In this document: in pieces, positions 9,013-17,385 of the stretch
Layout of the letters: every line of letters starts with the position of its first letter
How positions within the stretch are numbered: the first letter of the stretch is position 1
NCBI RefSeq assembly: GCF_039634365.2
Contig: NZ_CP155079.2
Coordinates: 4,526,001 to 4,590,000 of the forward strand
DNA: 64,000 nucleotides
Source: Mucilaginibacter sp. PAMB04168
GTDB taxonomy: Bacteria; Bacteroidota; Bacteroidia; Sphingobacteriales; Sphingobacteriaceae
Reading direction: 5' to 3'
The notes under the pieces: generated by a model
Seen by the model: the letters and a program-made list of their open reading frames with translations, nothing else
Told to the model about the DNA's origin: nothing
The model's database searches: none
Made by a program: the position numbers and the translations under genes

Positions 9013-9669
9013 ATGAGTGCAGGGTTGAATTTTAATATTTTAGAACAGGATCTCCTTTTATTACCAGAGCGTGCCATTTACTGGCGGCAGCATAAAGCTT
9101 TAATTGTAGCCGATGTACACTTGGGCAAGTCGGGGCATTTTCGTAAGGCCGGTATAGCTGTGCCTCCACAAGTTGGCCATGAGGATCTTAACTGCTTAAC
9201 CAAACTCATTCATCTGCATAAACCCGAAAAAATCTGGTTTCTGGGCGATTTGTTTCACAGCAGCATGAACGGTGATTGGCATGATTTTGCCCAATGGCGG
9301 CAGCAATATCCTGGCATTACAATGCAGCTGGTTATAGGTAACCATGACATTATTAAGGAGCAGCACTACCACGATATTGATATATCCACGCATCAGGAGT
9401 TGCAGGTTGGGCCGTTTTTAATGCTGCATCACCCGCAAGATAACCAGTGCCTGAATCAACATGAGCATTATGTGTTTTGTGGCCACATACACCCGGGGGT
9501 TAAGCTTAGCGGTAAAGGCCGGCAATCTGTAACACTGCCCTGCTTTGCTTTTAGTGATCGTCAGGCTATACTCCCATCTTTCGGTAAGTTTACCGGCAAG
9601 GTGGCTGTAAAGCATCATGAAACCGACAAAGTGTTCGGCATATTGGAAAATAAAGTGATTGCAGTTTAA
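9013..9669 (+). CDS. pdeM: PdeM-type metallophosphoesterase (DNA-damage-response associated)
   Basis: A calcineurin-like phosphoesterase of 218 residues. Metal-binding motifs in order: VADVHLGK (Asp34, His36), LGDLFHS, IGNHD, and the distal His motifs (LHHPQD, FCGHIHPG). The N-terminal 'LLLPERAIYW' followed by 'ALIVADVHLGK' is typical of PdeM, called a ligase-associated DNA-damage-response endonuclease. PdeM genes commonly sit with a Lhr-like helicase, an ATP-dependent ligase and an exonuclease; none are nearby, so this copy is isolated in the window. Its stop overlaps the convergent gene's stop by 4 bases. Confidence 0.85.
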   Translation: MSAGLNFNILEQDLLLLPERAIYWRQHKALIVADVHLGKSGHFRKAGIAVPPQVGHEDLNCLTKLIHLHKPEKIWFLGDLFHSSMNGDWHDFAQWRQQYPGITMQLVIGNHDIIKEQHYHDIDISTHQELQVGPFLMLHHPQDNQCLNQHEHYVFCGHIHPGVKLSGKGRQSVTLPCFAFSDRQAILPSFGKFTGKVAVKHHETDKVFGILENKVIAV

Positions 9670-10742
9670 TGATGCGCCAGGTAATCGCGCACTATAAATT
9701 CTAAGCGGCTAAAGCTTGCATCACGCTCTATAATTTCCCATTTACCGTTCAATACATAATAGGTAGGTATTTTATTGATAGCCCACTGCTGCGCATTGGC
9801 CGATTCATCACCTTTCAGGTCGGCATATTGCGGCCAGGTAACTTTATCATCGGCAATGGCTTTAGTCCACCAGTCACGTTTACTATCCAGCGATATACCA
9901 ATGAAACCTGCCTTTTTGTTATCCAGGTTTTTTAACATGCCATCGATTATATCTTTATGGTTCATGCGGCTGATTTGGTTGCCTGCCTTCCAAACCTCCA
10001 ATACATATACCTTCTTGTCCAGTTTAGTTTTATCAAATTTAGCACCATCAGGTGTGGTGCCTGCAATATCGGGCGCTTTGGCGCCAGGTAGCAACTTCAT
10101 CATACCGGCCAGTTTTTTGCCTACAAACTTACCTTCCTCGCTACTTTTTGCTGCCTGGCTTAGCTTATTATAAATTTCATAGTAAGGCTGCACGTCACGT
10201 TCGTATTGCAGGCCTAACATGATGTGTGTGGCGGCCGTACTATTGGGATGCTTGTTAATAAATTGCCTGAATGCCTTAAGCTTCAGCCTATCAATATCTG
10301 TTTCGCCCGGCTCCAATTTACCCACTACTTTATGGTGCGCTTTAAGGCTTAGTTCATCCTGTATGGTATAAAAAGCCGTAAGCTCGTTTTGTATAGCAGA
10401 TGATGAGGTAATTTTTGGATAGCGGTCCAAGTGGGCAGCATCGGCTTCAAGTGTATAATGGCCGGCCTCCAGGTAAACTTCCATGGGGTAATCATCACTA
10501 CCGGTTTGCTTAATGCTCACTTTGCCATAACCGGGGTTTTCAAAAACCGTATCCATTTTAAAGGAGCCGTTGGTAATATTCTGGCCGGCAATGTTATTGC
10601 CATCAGCATCGGTAACAATAATAACGGCATCTTTTGCGCCTGTAACGTTACCGCTGAAAGCGATTTTTGGCAACTTAGTGTTGCAACCGGCGATGAAAAC
10701 TGCAGCCGCAAACAGGTAGTAAATTCTTTTCATTAAACTCAA
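9666..10742 (-). CDS. DUF4369/thioredoxin-fold lipoprotein lacking CxxC
   Basis: A 358-residue lipoprotein (lipobox FIAGC, Cys20 from the first Met; an internal Met at codon 4 is an equally plausible start). A beta-rich DUF4369-type domain (about 25-120, 'AFSGNVTGAKDAVIIVTDAD') and a helical linker precede a thioredoxin/AhpC-like domain from about 210 (LLPGAKAPDIAGTTPDG, with IPTYYVLNGKWEI near the end). Family members are envelope thiol-disulfide oxidoreductases, but the expected WxxxCxxC site reads VWKAGNQISRMN, with no cysteine. It is therefore probably not a redox enzyme; a binding or structural role is inferred. Confidence 0.85.
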   Translation of the reverse strand: MSLMKRIYYLFAAAVFIAGCNTKLPKIAFSGNVTGAKDAVIIVTDADGNNIAGQNITNGSFKMDTVFENPGYGKVSIKQTGSDDYPMEVYLEAGHYTLEADAAHLDRYPKITSSSAIQNELTAFYTIQDELSLKAHHKVVGKLEPGETDIDRLKLKAFRQFINKHPNSTAATHIMLGLQYERDVQPYYEIYNKLSQAAKSSEEGKFVGKKLAGMMKLLPGAKAPDIAGTTPDGAKFDKTKLDKKVYVLEVWKAGNQISRMNHKDIIDGMLKNLDNKKAGFIGISLDSKRDWWTKAIADDKVTWPQYADLKGDESANAQQWAINKIPTYYVLNGKWEIIERDASFSRLEFIVRDYLAHH

Positions 10743-10873
10743 AAGTGTGATGGGCTAATATAGTATTTTAAGGTTAGCTTAATAAAAACGGCTGCATAAT
10801 TTTAGAATGTTTCTAAATAGACAATAACCTGACAATTACTCAAATCAATACCTATGTTTTGGGTTATAATAAA

Positions 10874-10881
10874 TATTTTTG
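10874..10881 (+). promoter_or_regulatory. -7 promoter box before sdhCAB
   Basis: TATTTTTG matches TAnnTTTG and lies 21 bases before the sdhC start codon. No -33 element at standard spacing is obvious. Confidence 0.5.
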
Positions 10882-10902
10882 CCTGATTAAAAATCTGATA
10901 TA

Positions 10903-11697
10903 ATGAGTGAATTAAAACAAACCTTTAACTCTTCACTGGGAAAAAAGCTGATTATGGCTTTAACAGGCTTGTTTCTGTGTACTTTTCTAATTGTGCATTT
11001 GAGCGGTAACCTGTCGCTGTTTAAACATGACAATGGCCAGGCGTTTAACGAGTATGCCAACTTCATGACTCACTTCCCGCCAATACGGGTGGTGTCCATT
11101 CTGTTGTATTTATCTATCATAATACACAGTGTGTACGCGTTAATTTTAACCATACAAAACCGCAAGGCTCGTCCGGTTAGTTACGCAGTGGGTACTAAGT
11201 CTCCCGTTTCTTTTTCATCAAAAAACATGGGCCTGTTAGGATCGATCCTACTGTTGTTCATTGTTATTCACATGAAAGATTTCTGGTTTAAATACCACCA
11301 GGACGACTGGTTTGGTAAAAGCGCTTATTCGGTTCCGTTTACAGAGTACAAAACCGATTTGCGTACCGGCAAGCAAATTTCTGCCAAGGCACTGCCACCG
11401 GGCGAGTACGAATATGCAAGGTTTACTGAAGGCAGCACCGAAACCTTAATTGCTAAAAACCTGAACGCCAGCGTTGAAACCAGCTTTAAAAACATCTTTT
11501 ACGTTATATTTTACGTAATTGCTATGGTAACGCTATCGTTCCACTTAAAGCATGGCTTCCAAAGTGCATTTCACTCTATAGGCTGGGTACACCGCAAGTA
11601 CAAACCAATTTATGAGTTTATAGGTACCTGGCTGTTTGCTGTAATTATACCTATAGGTTTTGCTTTGATGCCTATCATTTATTATTTCACCAGATAA
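10903..11697 (+). CDS. sdhC: Succinate dehydrogenase/fumarate reductase cytochrome b subunit
   Basis: A 264-residue membrane anchor with about five hydrophobic segments, as in the single-subunit, diheme (type B) anchors of Bacteroidota complex II. Candidate heme-ligand histidines lie in IVHLSGNL, IIIHSVYAL, VIHMKDFWF and SFHLKHGF. It passes electrons between the iron-sulfur subunit and menaquinone at the cytoplasmic membrane. It is the first gene of sdhC-sdhA-sdhB, 40 bases before sdhA. Whether the complex runs as succinate oxidase or fumarate reductase cannot be told from sequence. Confidence 0.92.
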   Translation: MSELKQTFNSSLGKKLIMALTGLFLCTFLIVHLSGNLSLFKHDNGQAFNEYANFMTHFPPIRVVSILLYLSIIIHSVYALILTIQNRKARPVSYAVGTKSPVSFSSKNMGLLGSILLLFIVIHMKDFWFKYHQDDWFGKSAYSVPFTEYKTDLRTGKQISAKALPPGEYEYARFTEGSTETLIAKNLNASVETSFKNIFYVIFYVIAMVTLSFHLKHGFQSAFHSIGWVHRKYKPIYEFIGTWLFAVIIPIGFALMPIIYYFTR

Positions 11698-11737
11698 TAA
11701 CCGCTTAACCGCTGTTATCTAAATATAAATTTGAACG

Positions 11738-13672
11738 ATGAGTTTAGATTCAAAAATTCCACAAGGCGCATTAGCCGAAAAATGGAGCAAACATAAATTT
11801 AACTTAAAGCTGGTTAACCCTGCCAACAAGCGTAAATACAACATTATTGTGGTAGGTACAGGCCTGGCAGGTGCTTCGGCAGCGGCTTCATTGGCCGAGC
11901 TGGGCTATAACGTTACTGCTTTTTGCTTTCAGGATAGCCCACGCCGTGCACACTCTATTGCTGCACAGGGTGGTATTAATGCTGCTAAAAACTACCGTAA
12001 CGATGGCGACAGCGTTTACCGTTTGTTTTATGATACTATTAAAGGTGGCGATTACCGCGCCCGTGAAGCCAACGTTTACCGTTTGGCCGAGGTATCGGTA
12101 AATATTATTGACCAGTGTGTTGCACAAGGTGTTCCTTTTGCCCGCGAGTACGGTGGCTTGCTGGATAACCGTTCTTTTGGTGGTGCACAGGTTTCGCGTA
12201 CGTTTTATGCCCGCGGCCAAACCGGACAGCAATTATTGTTAGGTGCCTACTCGGCTCTTAACCGCCAGATACATGAAGGCAAGGTAAAAATGTATACCCG
12301 TACCGAAATGCTTGATGTGGTTGTGGCCGACGGTCAGGCTAAAGGTATTGTTACCCGTAACTTAAAAACCGGCGCTATTGAAACCCATTCAGGCCATGCA
12401 GTATTGTTGTGTACCGGCGGTTATAGCAACGTGTTCTATCTATCCACTAATGCTATCGGCTCAAATGTAACGGCAGCATGGCGTGCACACAAACGCGGTG
12501 CTTACTTTGCTAATCCCTGCTATACACAAATTCACCCTACCTGTATCCCGGTAACAGGCACCCACCAGTCTAAATTAACGCTGATGTCTGAATCATTGCG
12601 TAATGATGGGCGTGTATGGGCACCTAAAACCAAGGAAGTGGCCGAAAAGCTACGTAAAGGTGAAGTTAAAATTGAAAACGTTAAGGAAGACGACCGCGAT
12701 TACTTCCTGGAGCGTAAATACCCATCATTCGGTAACCTTGTACCGCGCGACGTGGCTTCACGTAACGCTAAAGAAATGGTTGACGATGGCCGTGGTGTAG
12801 GTGGCTCAGGTATTGCCGTGTTCCTTGATTTCCGCGATGCTATACAGCGTTTAGGCGAAGATACCGTACGTGCTAAATATGGCAACCTGTTTGACATGTA
12901 TTATCAGATTACTGATGAAAATCCATACAAACAGCCAATGCGTATTTACCCTGCTGTACACTATACCATGGGTGGCCTTTGGGTTGATTATAACTTGAGC
13001 ACTAACATACCTGGTTTATATTGCCTGGGCGAGGCTAACTTTTCCGATCACGGCGCTAACCGCTTAGGTGCATCTGCACTAATGCAAGGGTTAGCAGACG
13101 GTTACTTTGTTATCCCGTACACTTTAGGTGATTACCTGGCTACCATAGGCCCTAAAGCGGTTGATACCAATCACCCGGCTTTTGCACAAACCAAAAAAGA
13201 CGTTGAAGCTTACATCGCAAAATTATTAGCGCTTAAAGGCAACAAAACCTTAGTGGAATATCACCGTGAGCTGGGCCACATTATGTGGGAATACTGCGGT
13301 ATGGCCCGTACGGAAGAAGGTTTGACCAAAGCACGTGGTTTAATACAAGCTTTAAAAGACGACTTCTGGAAAAATGCTATAGTGGTAGGCGAAAATGAAG
13401 AAATTAATGCTTCACTGGAAAGAGCTGGCCGCGTGGCCGACTTTATAGAGTTAGGTGCATTAATGGTAGAAGATGCCTTAAGCCGTCGCGAATCATGCGG
13501 TGGTCACTTCCGGGTGGAATCGCAAACAGAAGAAGGCGAAGCTTTACGTAACGACGACGAGTTTGCCTACGTTGCCGCCTGGGAATATACCGGCGATAAC
13601 CAGCCCGAAGTATTACACAAAGAAGACCTGGTATACGAAAACGTTAAGTTAACACAAAGAAGCTATAAATAA
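11738..13672 (+). CDS. sdhA: Succinate dehydrogenase/fumarate reductase flavoprotein subunit
   Basis: A 644-residue FAD subunit. A dinucleotide-binding glycine motif (VVGTGLAGASAAASLAELG) starts near residue 38. HSIAAQGGINA contains the His expected to bind FAD covalently. Active-site motifs follow, including the His/Arg region RIYPAVHYTMGGL and GANRLGASAL. It is cytoplasmic and associates with SdhB. The length fits the larger Bacteroidota-type SdhA. It sits between sdhC (40 bases upstream) and sdhB (109 bases downstream across a repeat-containing gap). Confidence 0.96.
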   Translation: MSLDSKIPQGALAEKWSKHKFNLKLVNPANKRKYNIIVVGTGLAGASAAASLAELGYNVTAFCFQDSPRRAHSIAAQGGINAAKNYRNDGDSVYRLFYDTIKGGDYRAREANVYRLAEVSVNIIDQCVAQGVPFAREYGGLLDNRSFGGAQVSRTFYARGQTGQQLLLGAYSALNRQIHEGKVKMYTRTEMLDVVVADGQAKGIVTRNLKTGAIETHSGHAVLLCTGGYSNVFYLSTNAIGSNVTAAWRAHKRGAYFANPCYTQIHPTCIPVTGTHQSKLTLMSESLRNDGRVWAPKTKEVAEKLRKGEVKIENVKEDDRDYFLERKYPSFGNLVPRDVASRNAKEMVDDGRGVGGSGIAVFLDFRDAIQRLGEDTVRAKYGNLFDMYYQITDENPYKQPMRIYPAVHYTMGGLWVDYNLSTNIPGLYCLGEANFSDHGANRLGASALMQGLADGYFVIPYTLGDYLATIGPKAVDTNHPAFAQTKKDVEAYIAKLLALKGNKTLVEYHRELGHIMWEYCGMARTEEGLTKARGLIQALKDDFWKNAIVVGENEEINASLERAGRVADFIELGALMVEDALSRRESCGGHFRVESQTEEGEALRNDDEFAYVAAWEYTGDNQPEVLHKEDLVYENVKLTQRSYK

Positions 13673-13683
13673 GATAGCATACG

Positions 13684-13747
13684 AGTATCAAGTATAAAGA
13701 CTTGACATCGGGCACAAAAGGTTTAAAAAATCTTGATACTTGATACT
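13684..13747. repeat. Inverted repeat between sdhA and sdhB
   Basis: AGTATCAAGTAT (13684-13695) is repeated exactly in reverse complement (13736-13747) around a 40-base spacer, and ACTTGATAC recurs at 13752-13760. The whole sdhA-sdhB gap is built of ACTTGATA-type units. It may form a hairpin in the sdhCAB mRNA that stabilises segments or attenuates sdhB, or be a dispersed intergenic repeat. Confidence 0.75.
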
Positions 13748-13781
13748 GGCTACTTGATACAAAATATCAAACTCAAAAAAC

Positions 13782-14576
13782 ATGAGTAACGCAAACGGAA
13801 CAATGAATTTGACGCTGAAAGTTTGGCGCCAAAAGAATGCACAAACTGCTGGTAAGTTTGTGACTTATAAGGCCGAAAACATATCTCCGGATATGTCTTT
13901 TCTGGAGATGCTGGACGTAGTGAATGAGAGCCTTATTCATGCTAAAGAAGATCCGATTCATTTTGACCACGATTGCCGCGAGGGTATTTGCGGTATGTGT
14001 TCATTATATATTAACGGCCGTCCGCATGGGCCTAAACGTGCTATTACCACCTGTCAGTTACACATGCGTAGCTTTAGTGATGGCGAAACCATCACTATTG
14101 AACCATGGAGAGCAGCTGCTTTCCCGGTGGTAAAAGACTTGGCAACCGACCGCTCTGCGTTTGACCGCATACAGCAGGCGGGGGGATACGTATCGGTAAA
14201 TACCGGTGGCGTACCTGATGCTAACGAAATTCCAATCCCTAAGGTAATTGCCGACGAGGCCTTCAACTCGGCTACCTGTATCCAGTGCGGCGCCTGTGTA
14301 GCGGCTTGTAAAAATGCTTCAGCAATGCTGTTCACATCGGCTAAAATTAACCAGCTGGCTTTATTGCCGCAAGGTCAGCCGGAGCGCTACCGTCGTGTGC
14401 AAAGCATGGTAGCACAAATGGATGCTGAAGGTTTTGGCAGCTGTACCAATACAGGTGCTTGCGAGGCCGAATGCCCTAAAGAGATCACATTAACCAATAT
14501 CGCTAACATGAATTTTGACTTCTTTAACGCTAAATTCTTTAAAGAAGAAGAAGTTCATCATGTAAGTGAAGGTTAA
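13782..14576 (+). CDS. sdhB: Succinate dehydrogenase/fumarate reductase iron-sulfur subunit
   Basis: A 264-residue subunit with three cluster motifs: the plant-type 2Fe-2S motif CREGICGMC (about 64-72), the 4Fe-4S motif CIQCGACVAAC (about 167-177), and the 3Fe-4S/4Fe-4S motif CTNTGACEAECPKE near 225. It carries electrons from the SdhA flavin to the SdhC hemes. The start at 13782 is the first ATG after the repeat-containing gap. A strong terminator follows, closing the sdhCAB operon. Confidence 0.95.
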   Translation: MSNANGTMNLTLKVWRQKNAQTAGKFVTYKAENISPDMSFLEMLDVVNESLIHAKEDPIHFDHDCREGICGMCSLYINGRPHGPKRAITTCQLHMRSFSDGETITIEPWRAAAFPVVKDLATDRSAFDRIQQAGGYVSVNTGGVPDANEIPIPKVIADEAFNSATCIQCGACVAACKNASAMLFTSAKINQLALLPQGQPERYRRVQSMVAQMDAEGFGSCTNTGACEAECPKEITLTNIANMNFDFFNAKFFKEEEVHHVSEG

Positions 14577-14591
14577 TTAAATATTTAACCT

Positions 14592-14633
14592 AACAAAAAA
14601 GGCTTAAGAAATATTTCTTAAGCCTTTTTTGTT
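14592..14633 (+). terminator. Terminator of the sdhCAB operon
   Basis: AACAAAAAAGGCTTAAGAAA pairs with TTTCTTAAGCCTTTTTTGTT, almost without a loop. It starts 16 bases after the sdhB stop. Confidence 0.92.
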
Positions 14634-14817
14634 CTTTACTAGCATCAATTAATATTGTTCTCTTAAAGCTGTGCTGAAAAAATATCTGTTTTTACGCTTT
14701 AGCTGTGAATATTTTATAAAAAAACATCCCTTCATTTAGTATTTATTTAAAAACAGTTACTAAATTACCCAATCTGGCATAAATTATATTTAAGTGCCAT
14801 AAATTTATTGAATTTCT

Positions 14818-16266
14818 ATGTACAAATCTGCGCATTTTAGTGAGTATAACGCCATAAACGGCGTATGGGATGAAATGTATAGTGAAAATTCGGCTATACG
14901 AGAGCACTATCAGCGGGTAATCAGCTATTTAACCAAGGAATCGACTGACAATTTAAATAAAAAAGAAGAACTGGCTCGTCGGCTTTTCATGACCCAAGGT
15001 ATAACGTTCACCGTGTATAACAGTGGTGAAGGCATTGAAAAGATCTTTCCTTTCGATATTATACCACGTATTATAACAGCCGCCGAGTGGACACTGGTAG
15101 AAAAGGGTATTAAGCAAAGGCTAACAGCGCTTAATTTGTTCTTAAAAGACGTTTATCATAATCAATTCATCATTAAAGATGGTATTGTGCCTATTGATGT
15201 GATTTACTCCTGCCCGCACTTTTTGCGGGAGATGTATCAACTGAATGTCCCTTACGATATTTACGTTCACATCGCCGGTATAGACCTGATACGCGATGAG
15301 CACGGCGCATTCTACGTGCTGGAAGACAACCTCCGTACCCCATCAGGTGTGAGCTATATGTTGGAGAACCGCGAAATTACCAAGCGCCTTTTCCCCGACC
15401 TGTTGCCGCAATGTAACGTACGCAGCGTAACTGAATACCCCAGCATCCTGTATAAAAACCTGATGGCGCTGTCGCCAAGGCAAATCAGCAACCCTACCAT
15501 TGTGCTGCTGAGCCCGGGTATTTATAATTCGGCTTACTTTGAGCATACTACCCTGGCCCGCCTAATGGGCGTTGAACTGGTTGAAGGTCGCGACTTGGTG
15601 GTTAGTAACCATAAGGTATACATGAAAACCACTACCGGCCTGCAACAGGTTGATGTAATATACCGCCGTGTTGATGATGAGTTTTTGGACCCTTTGGTAT
15701 TTAATCCTGCCAGTGTGCTGGGCGTGGCTGGTTTAATGAGCGCCTACCGTAAAGGTAACGTAGCTATTGTGAACGCTATTGGTAACGGCGTAGCTGATGA
15801 CAAAGCCATTTACAGCTATGTGCCCGATATGATTAGGTACTACTTAAACGAGGAGCCACTGCTTAAGAACGTACCTACTTACCAGCTGCGCAACGCCGAC
15901 GAACGTGAATTTACCTTTGCCAACATTAATACCATGGTGGTTAAAAAAACTAATGAAAGCGGTGGTTACGGTATGCTAATGGGCCATGCGGCCAGTGAGC
16001 AGGAAATTGATGACTATAAAAAAGAAATCCTGAAAGATCCCCGCAATTTTATTGCCCAGCCTACCATTAGCCTATCGGCAGCGCCGTGCTATATACAAGG
16101 GGTGTTACAGCCGCGCCGCATTGATTTAAGGCCTTACGCCTTATGTGGCCCCGATGGCATTGAGATTGTGCCGGGCGGACTTACTCGCGTAGCGCTAAAA
16201 GAAGGCTCATTAGTGGTAAACAGCTCGCAAGGCGGCGGCAGTAAGGATACCTGGGTACTGGCCTGA
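14818..16266 (+). CDS. Circularly permuted ATP-grasp protein (DUF404/DUF407 type)
   Basis: A 482-residue protein of the circularly permuted type-2 ATP-grasp family. Recognisable parts are the N-terminal 'WTLVEKGIKQRLTALNLFLK', 'YEVLEDNLR'-type core (here FYVLEDNLRTPSGVSYMLEN, about 165-184), 'DVIYRRVDDEFLDP' and the C-terminal FIAQPTISLSAAP...RRIDLRPYAL stretch with glycine-rich SSQGGGSKDTWVL. ATP-grasp enzymes make amide or ester bonds through acyl-phosphates, so this one probably ligates an amino acid or peptide to an unknown acceptor. It leads a three-gene set with an alpha-E and a transglutaminase-like gene, an association described for predicted peptide-modification systems. Confidence 0.88.
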   Translation: MYKSAHFSEYNAINGVWDEMYSENSAIREHYQRVISYLTKESTDNLNKKEELARRLFMTQGITFTVYNSGEGIEKIFPFDIIPRIITAAEWTLVEKGIKQRLTALNLFLKDVYHNQFIIKDGIVPIDVIYSCPHFLREMYQLNVPYDIYVHIAGIDLIRDEHGAFYVLEDNLRTPSGVSYMLENREITKRLFPDLLPQCNVRSVTEYPSILYKNLMALSPRQISNPTIVLLSPGIYNSAYFEHTTLARLMGVELVEGRDLVVSNHKVYMKTTTGLQQVDVIYRRVDDEFLDPLVFNPASVLGVAGLMSAYRKGNVAIVNAIGNGVADDKAIYSYVPDMIRYYLNEEPLLKNVPTYQLRNADEREFTFANINTMVVKKTNESGGYGMLMGHAASEQEIDDYKKEILKDPRNFIAQPTISLSAAPCYIQGVLQPRRIDLRPYALCGPDGIEIVPGGLTRVALKEGSLVVNSSQGGGSKDTWVLA

Positions 16267-16376
16267 TATTGCATTTGAATGTAAGTGTAGATCTTAACAT
16301 CCGTGCACATGCTTGCGGGTTAGTATGTTAAACTTAAGAATAATTAAATAATTAACTACGATGACGACGGCAGATT

Positions 16377-16420
16377 GCTTCCGAATAAATGGGAAGCGAA
16401 CATCCGAAATCCGAAATAAC
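16377..16420. repeat. Short repeats between the ATP-grasp and alpha-E genes
   Basis: A small hairpin (GCTTCC 16377-16382 with GGAAGC 16392-16397) is followed by a tandem repeat, ATCCGAAAT then CCGAAAT (16402-16418). The repeat ends just before the alpha-E start. Likely an intergenic repeat remnant; no function is visible. Confidence 0.45.
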
Positions 16421-16425
16421 GATAT

Positions 16426-17361
16426 ATGTTAAGTAGAGTAGCAGCAAGTTTTTATTGGTTAAGCCGGTACATAGAGCGGAGCGATGGTATTTTGAGGATG
16501 CTGAAGATCAACTACGCTTCATCGCAGGATGCTGTGCGCGAATTTACCTGGGAACCGGTTATCCGTATTTATTCGGGGGCCGATACTGAACTGATGAAAC
16601 AGCTCAATAATGATAGCAGGGCCGTACTGGGCTATATGGTAAACGGAAAGAACAATCCCAATTCCATATCGAATATGATTACCCTGGCGCGGGAAAATGC
16701 CCGTAGCGTACAGGAACACATTACCCGAGATCTTTGGCAATGCCTTAACGAATATTATCACTGCGTTAAAGACCCGTCACTCGACGAGCGCTTACAAAAA
16801 GACGACCCCATCAGTGTACTGGATATTTTGATTAAACAGATTATGCTGTATTACGGTACGGCCGAGGTATCAATGGAGCGCGGCCAGGGTCGGAGTTTTA
16901 TGAACATCGGTAAGTTTTTAGAGCGTAGTATACAGGCTATCGATATACTGGACATAAAATTTGGTTCAGTTAATACTAACCCCGACTTGCTTACAGATAT
17001 TACCTATTGGAAACACCTGCTGCAATCAATTGGCGGTTATGAATTGTACCTAAAAACCTACCGCGACGGCATTGAGGCGCAAAACGTCATGGAGTTGATT
17101 ATTCTCAATACCGATTTTCCGCGCTCAGTTATTTACTCGGTTAATAACATTAGCCGGTATTATGAGCGTTTAAAAAAGGAGAGCAACCTGGGCAATTACC
17201 GCGATATTGCTTTTCAGATAGGCAAACTACAAAGCTACATCCAATACAGCTCGGCACAAAGCATTCGCCAGGTAGGTTTACACCAGTTTCTGACACAGAT
17301 TAAACAGGACTTATACGCCATTGGCACATCGCTTAACGAGCATTACTTTGCTAACTCCTGA
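16426..17361 (+). CDS. Alpha-E domain protein (DUF403)
   Basis: A 311-residue all-helical protein beginning MLSRVAASFYWLSRYIERSD, the hallmark opening of alpha-E proteins (usual length about 310-320). Other family motifs are ARSVQEHITRDLWQCLNEYY and 'RGQGRSFMNIGKFLERS'. Its biochemical role is unknown; it is nearly always encoded beside a circularly permuted ATP-grasp protein and a transglutaminase homolog and probably acts as their partner. It starts 159 bases after the ATP-grasp gene and 24 bases before the transglutaminase gene. Confidence 0.9.
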   Translation: MLSRVAASFYWLSRYIERSDGILRMLKINYASSQDAVREFTWEPVIRIYSGADTELMKQLNNDSRAVLGYMVNGKNNPNSISNMITLARENARSVQEHITRDLWQCLNEYYHCVKDPSLDERLQKDDPISVLDILIKQIMLYYGTAEVSMERGQGRSFMNIGKFLERSIQAIDILDIKFGSVNTNPDLLTDITYWKHLLQSIGGYELYLKTYRDGIEAQNVMELIILNTDFPRSVIYSVNNISRYYERLKKESNLGNYRDIAFQIGKLQSYIQYSSAQSIRQVGLHQFLTQIKQDLYAIGTSLNEHYFANS

Positions 17362-17385
17362 TCTTGAACTTTTAATTCTACTCCC

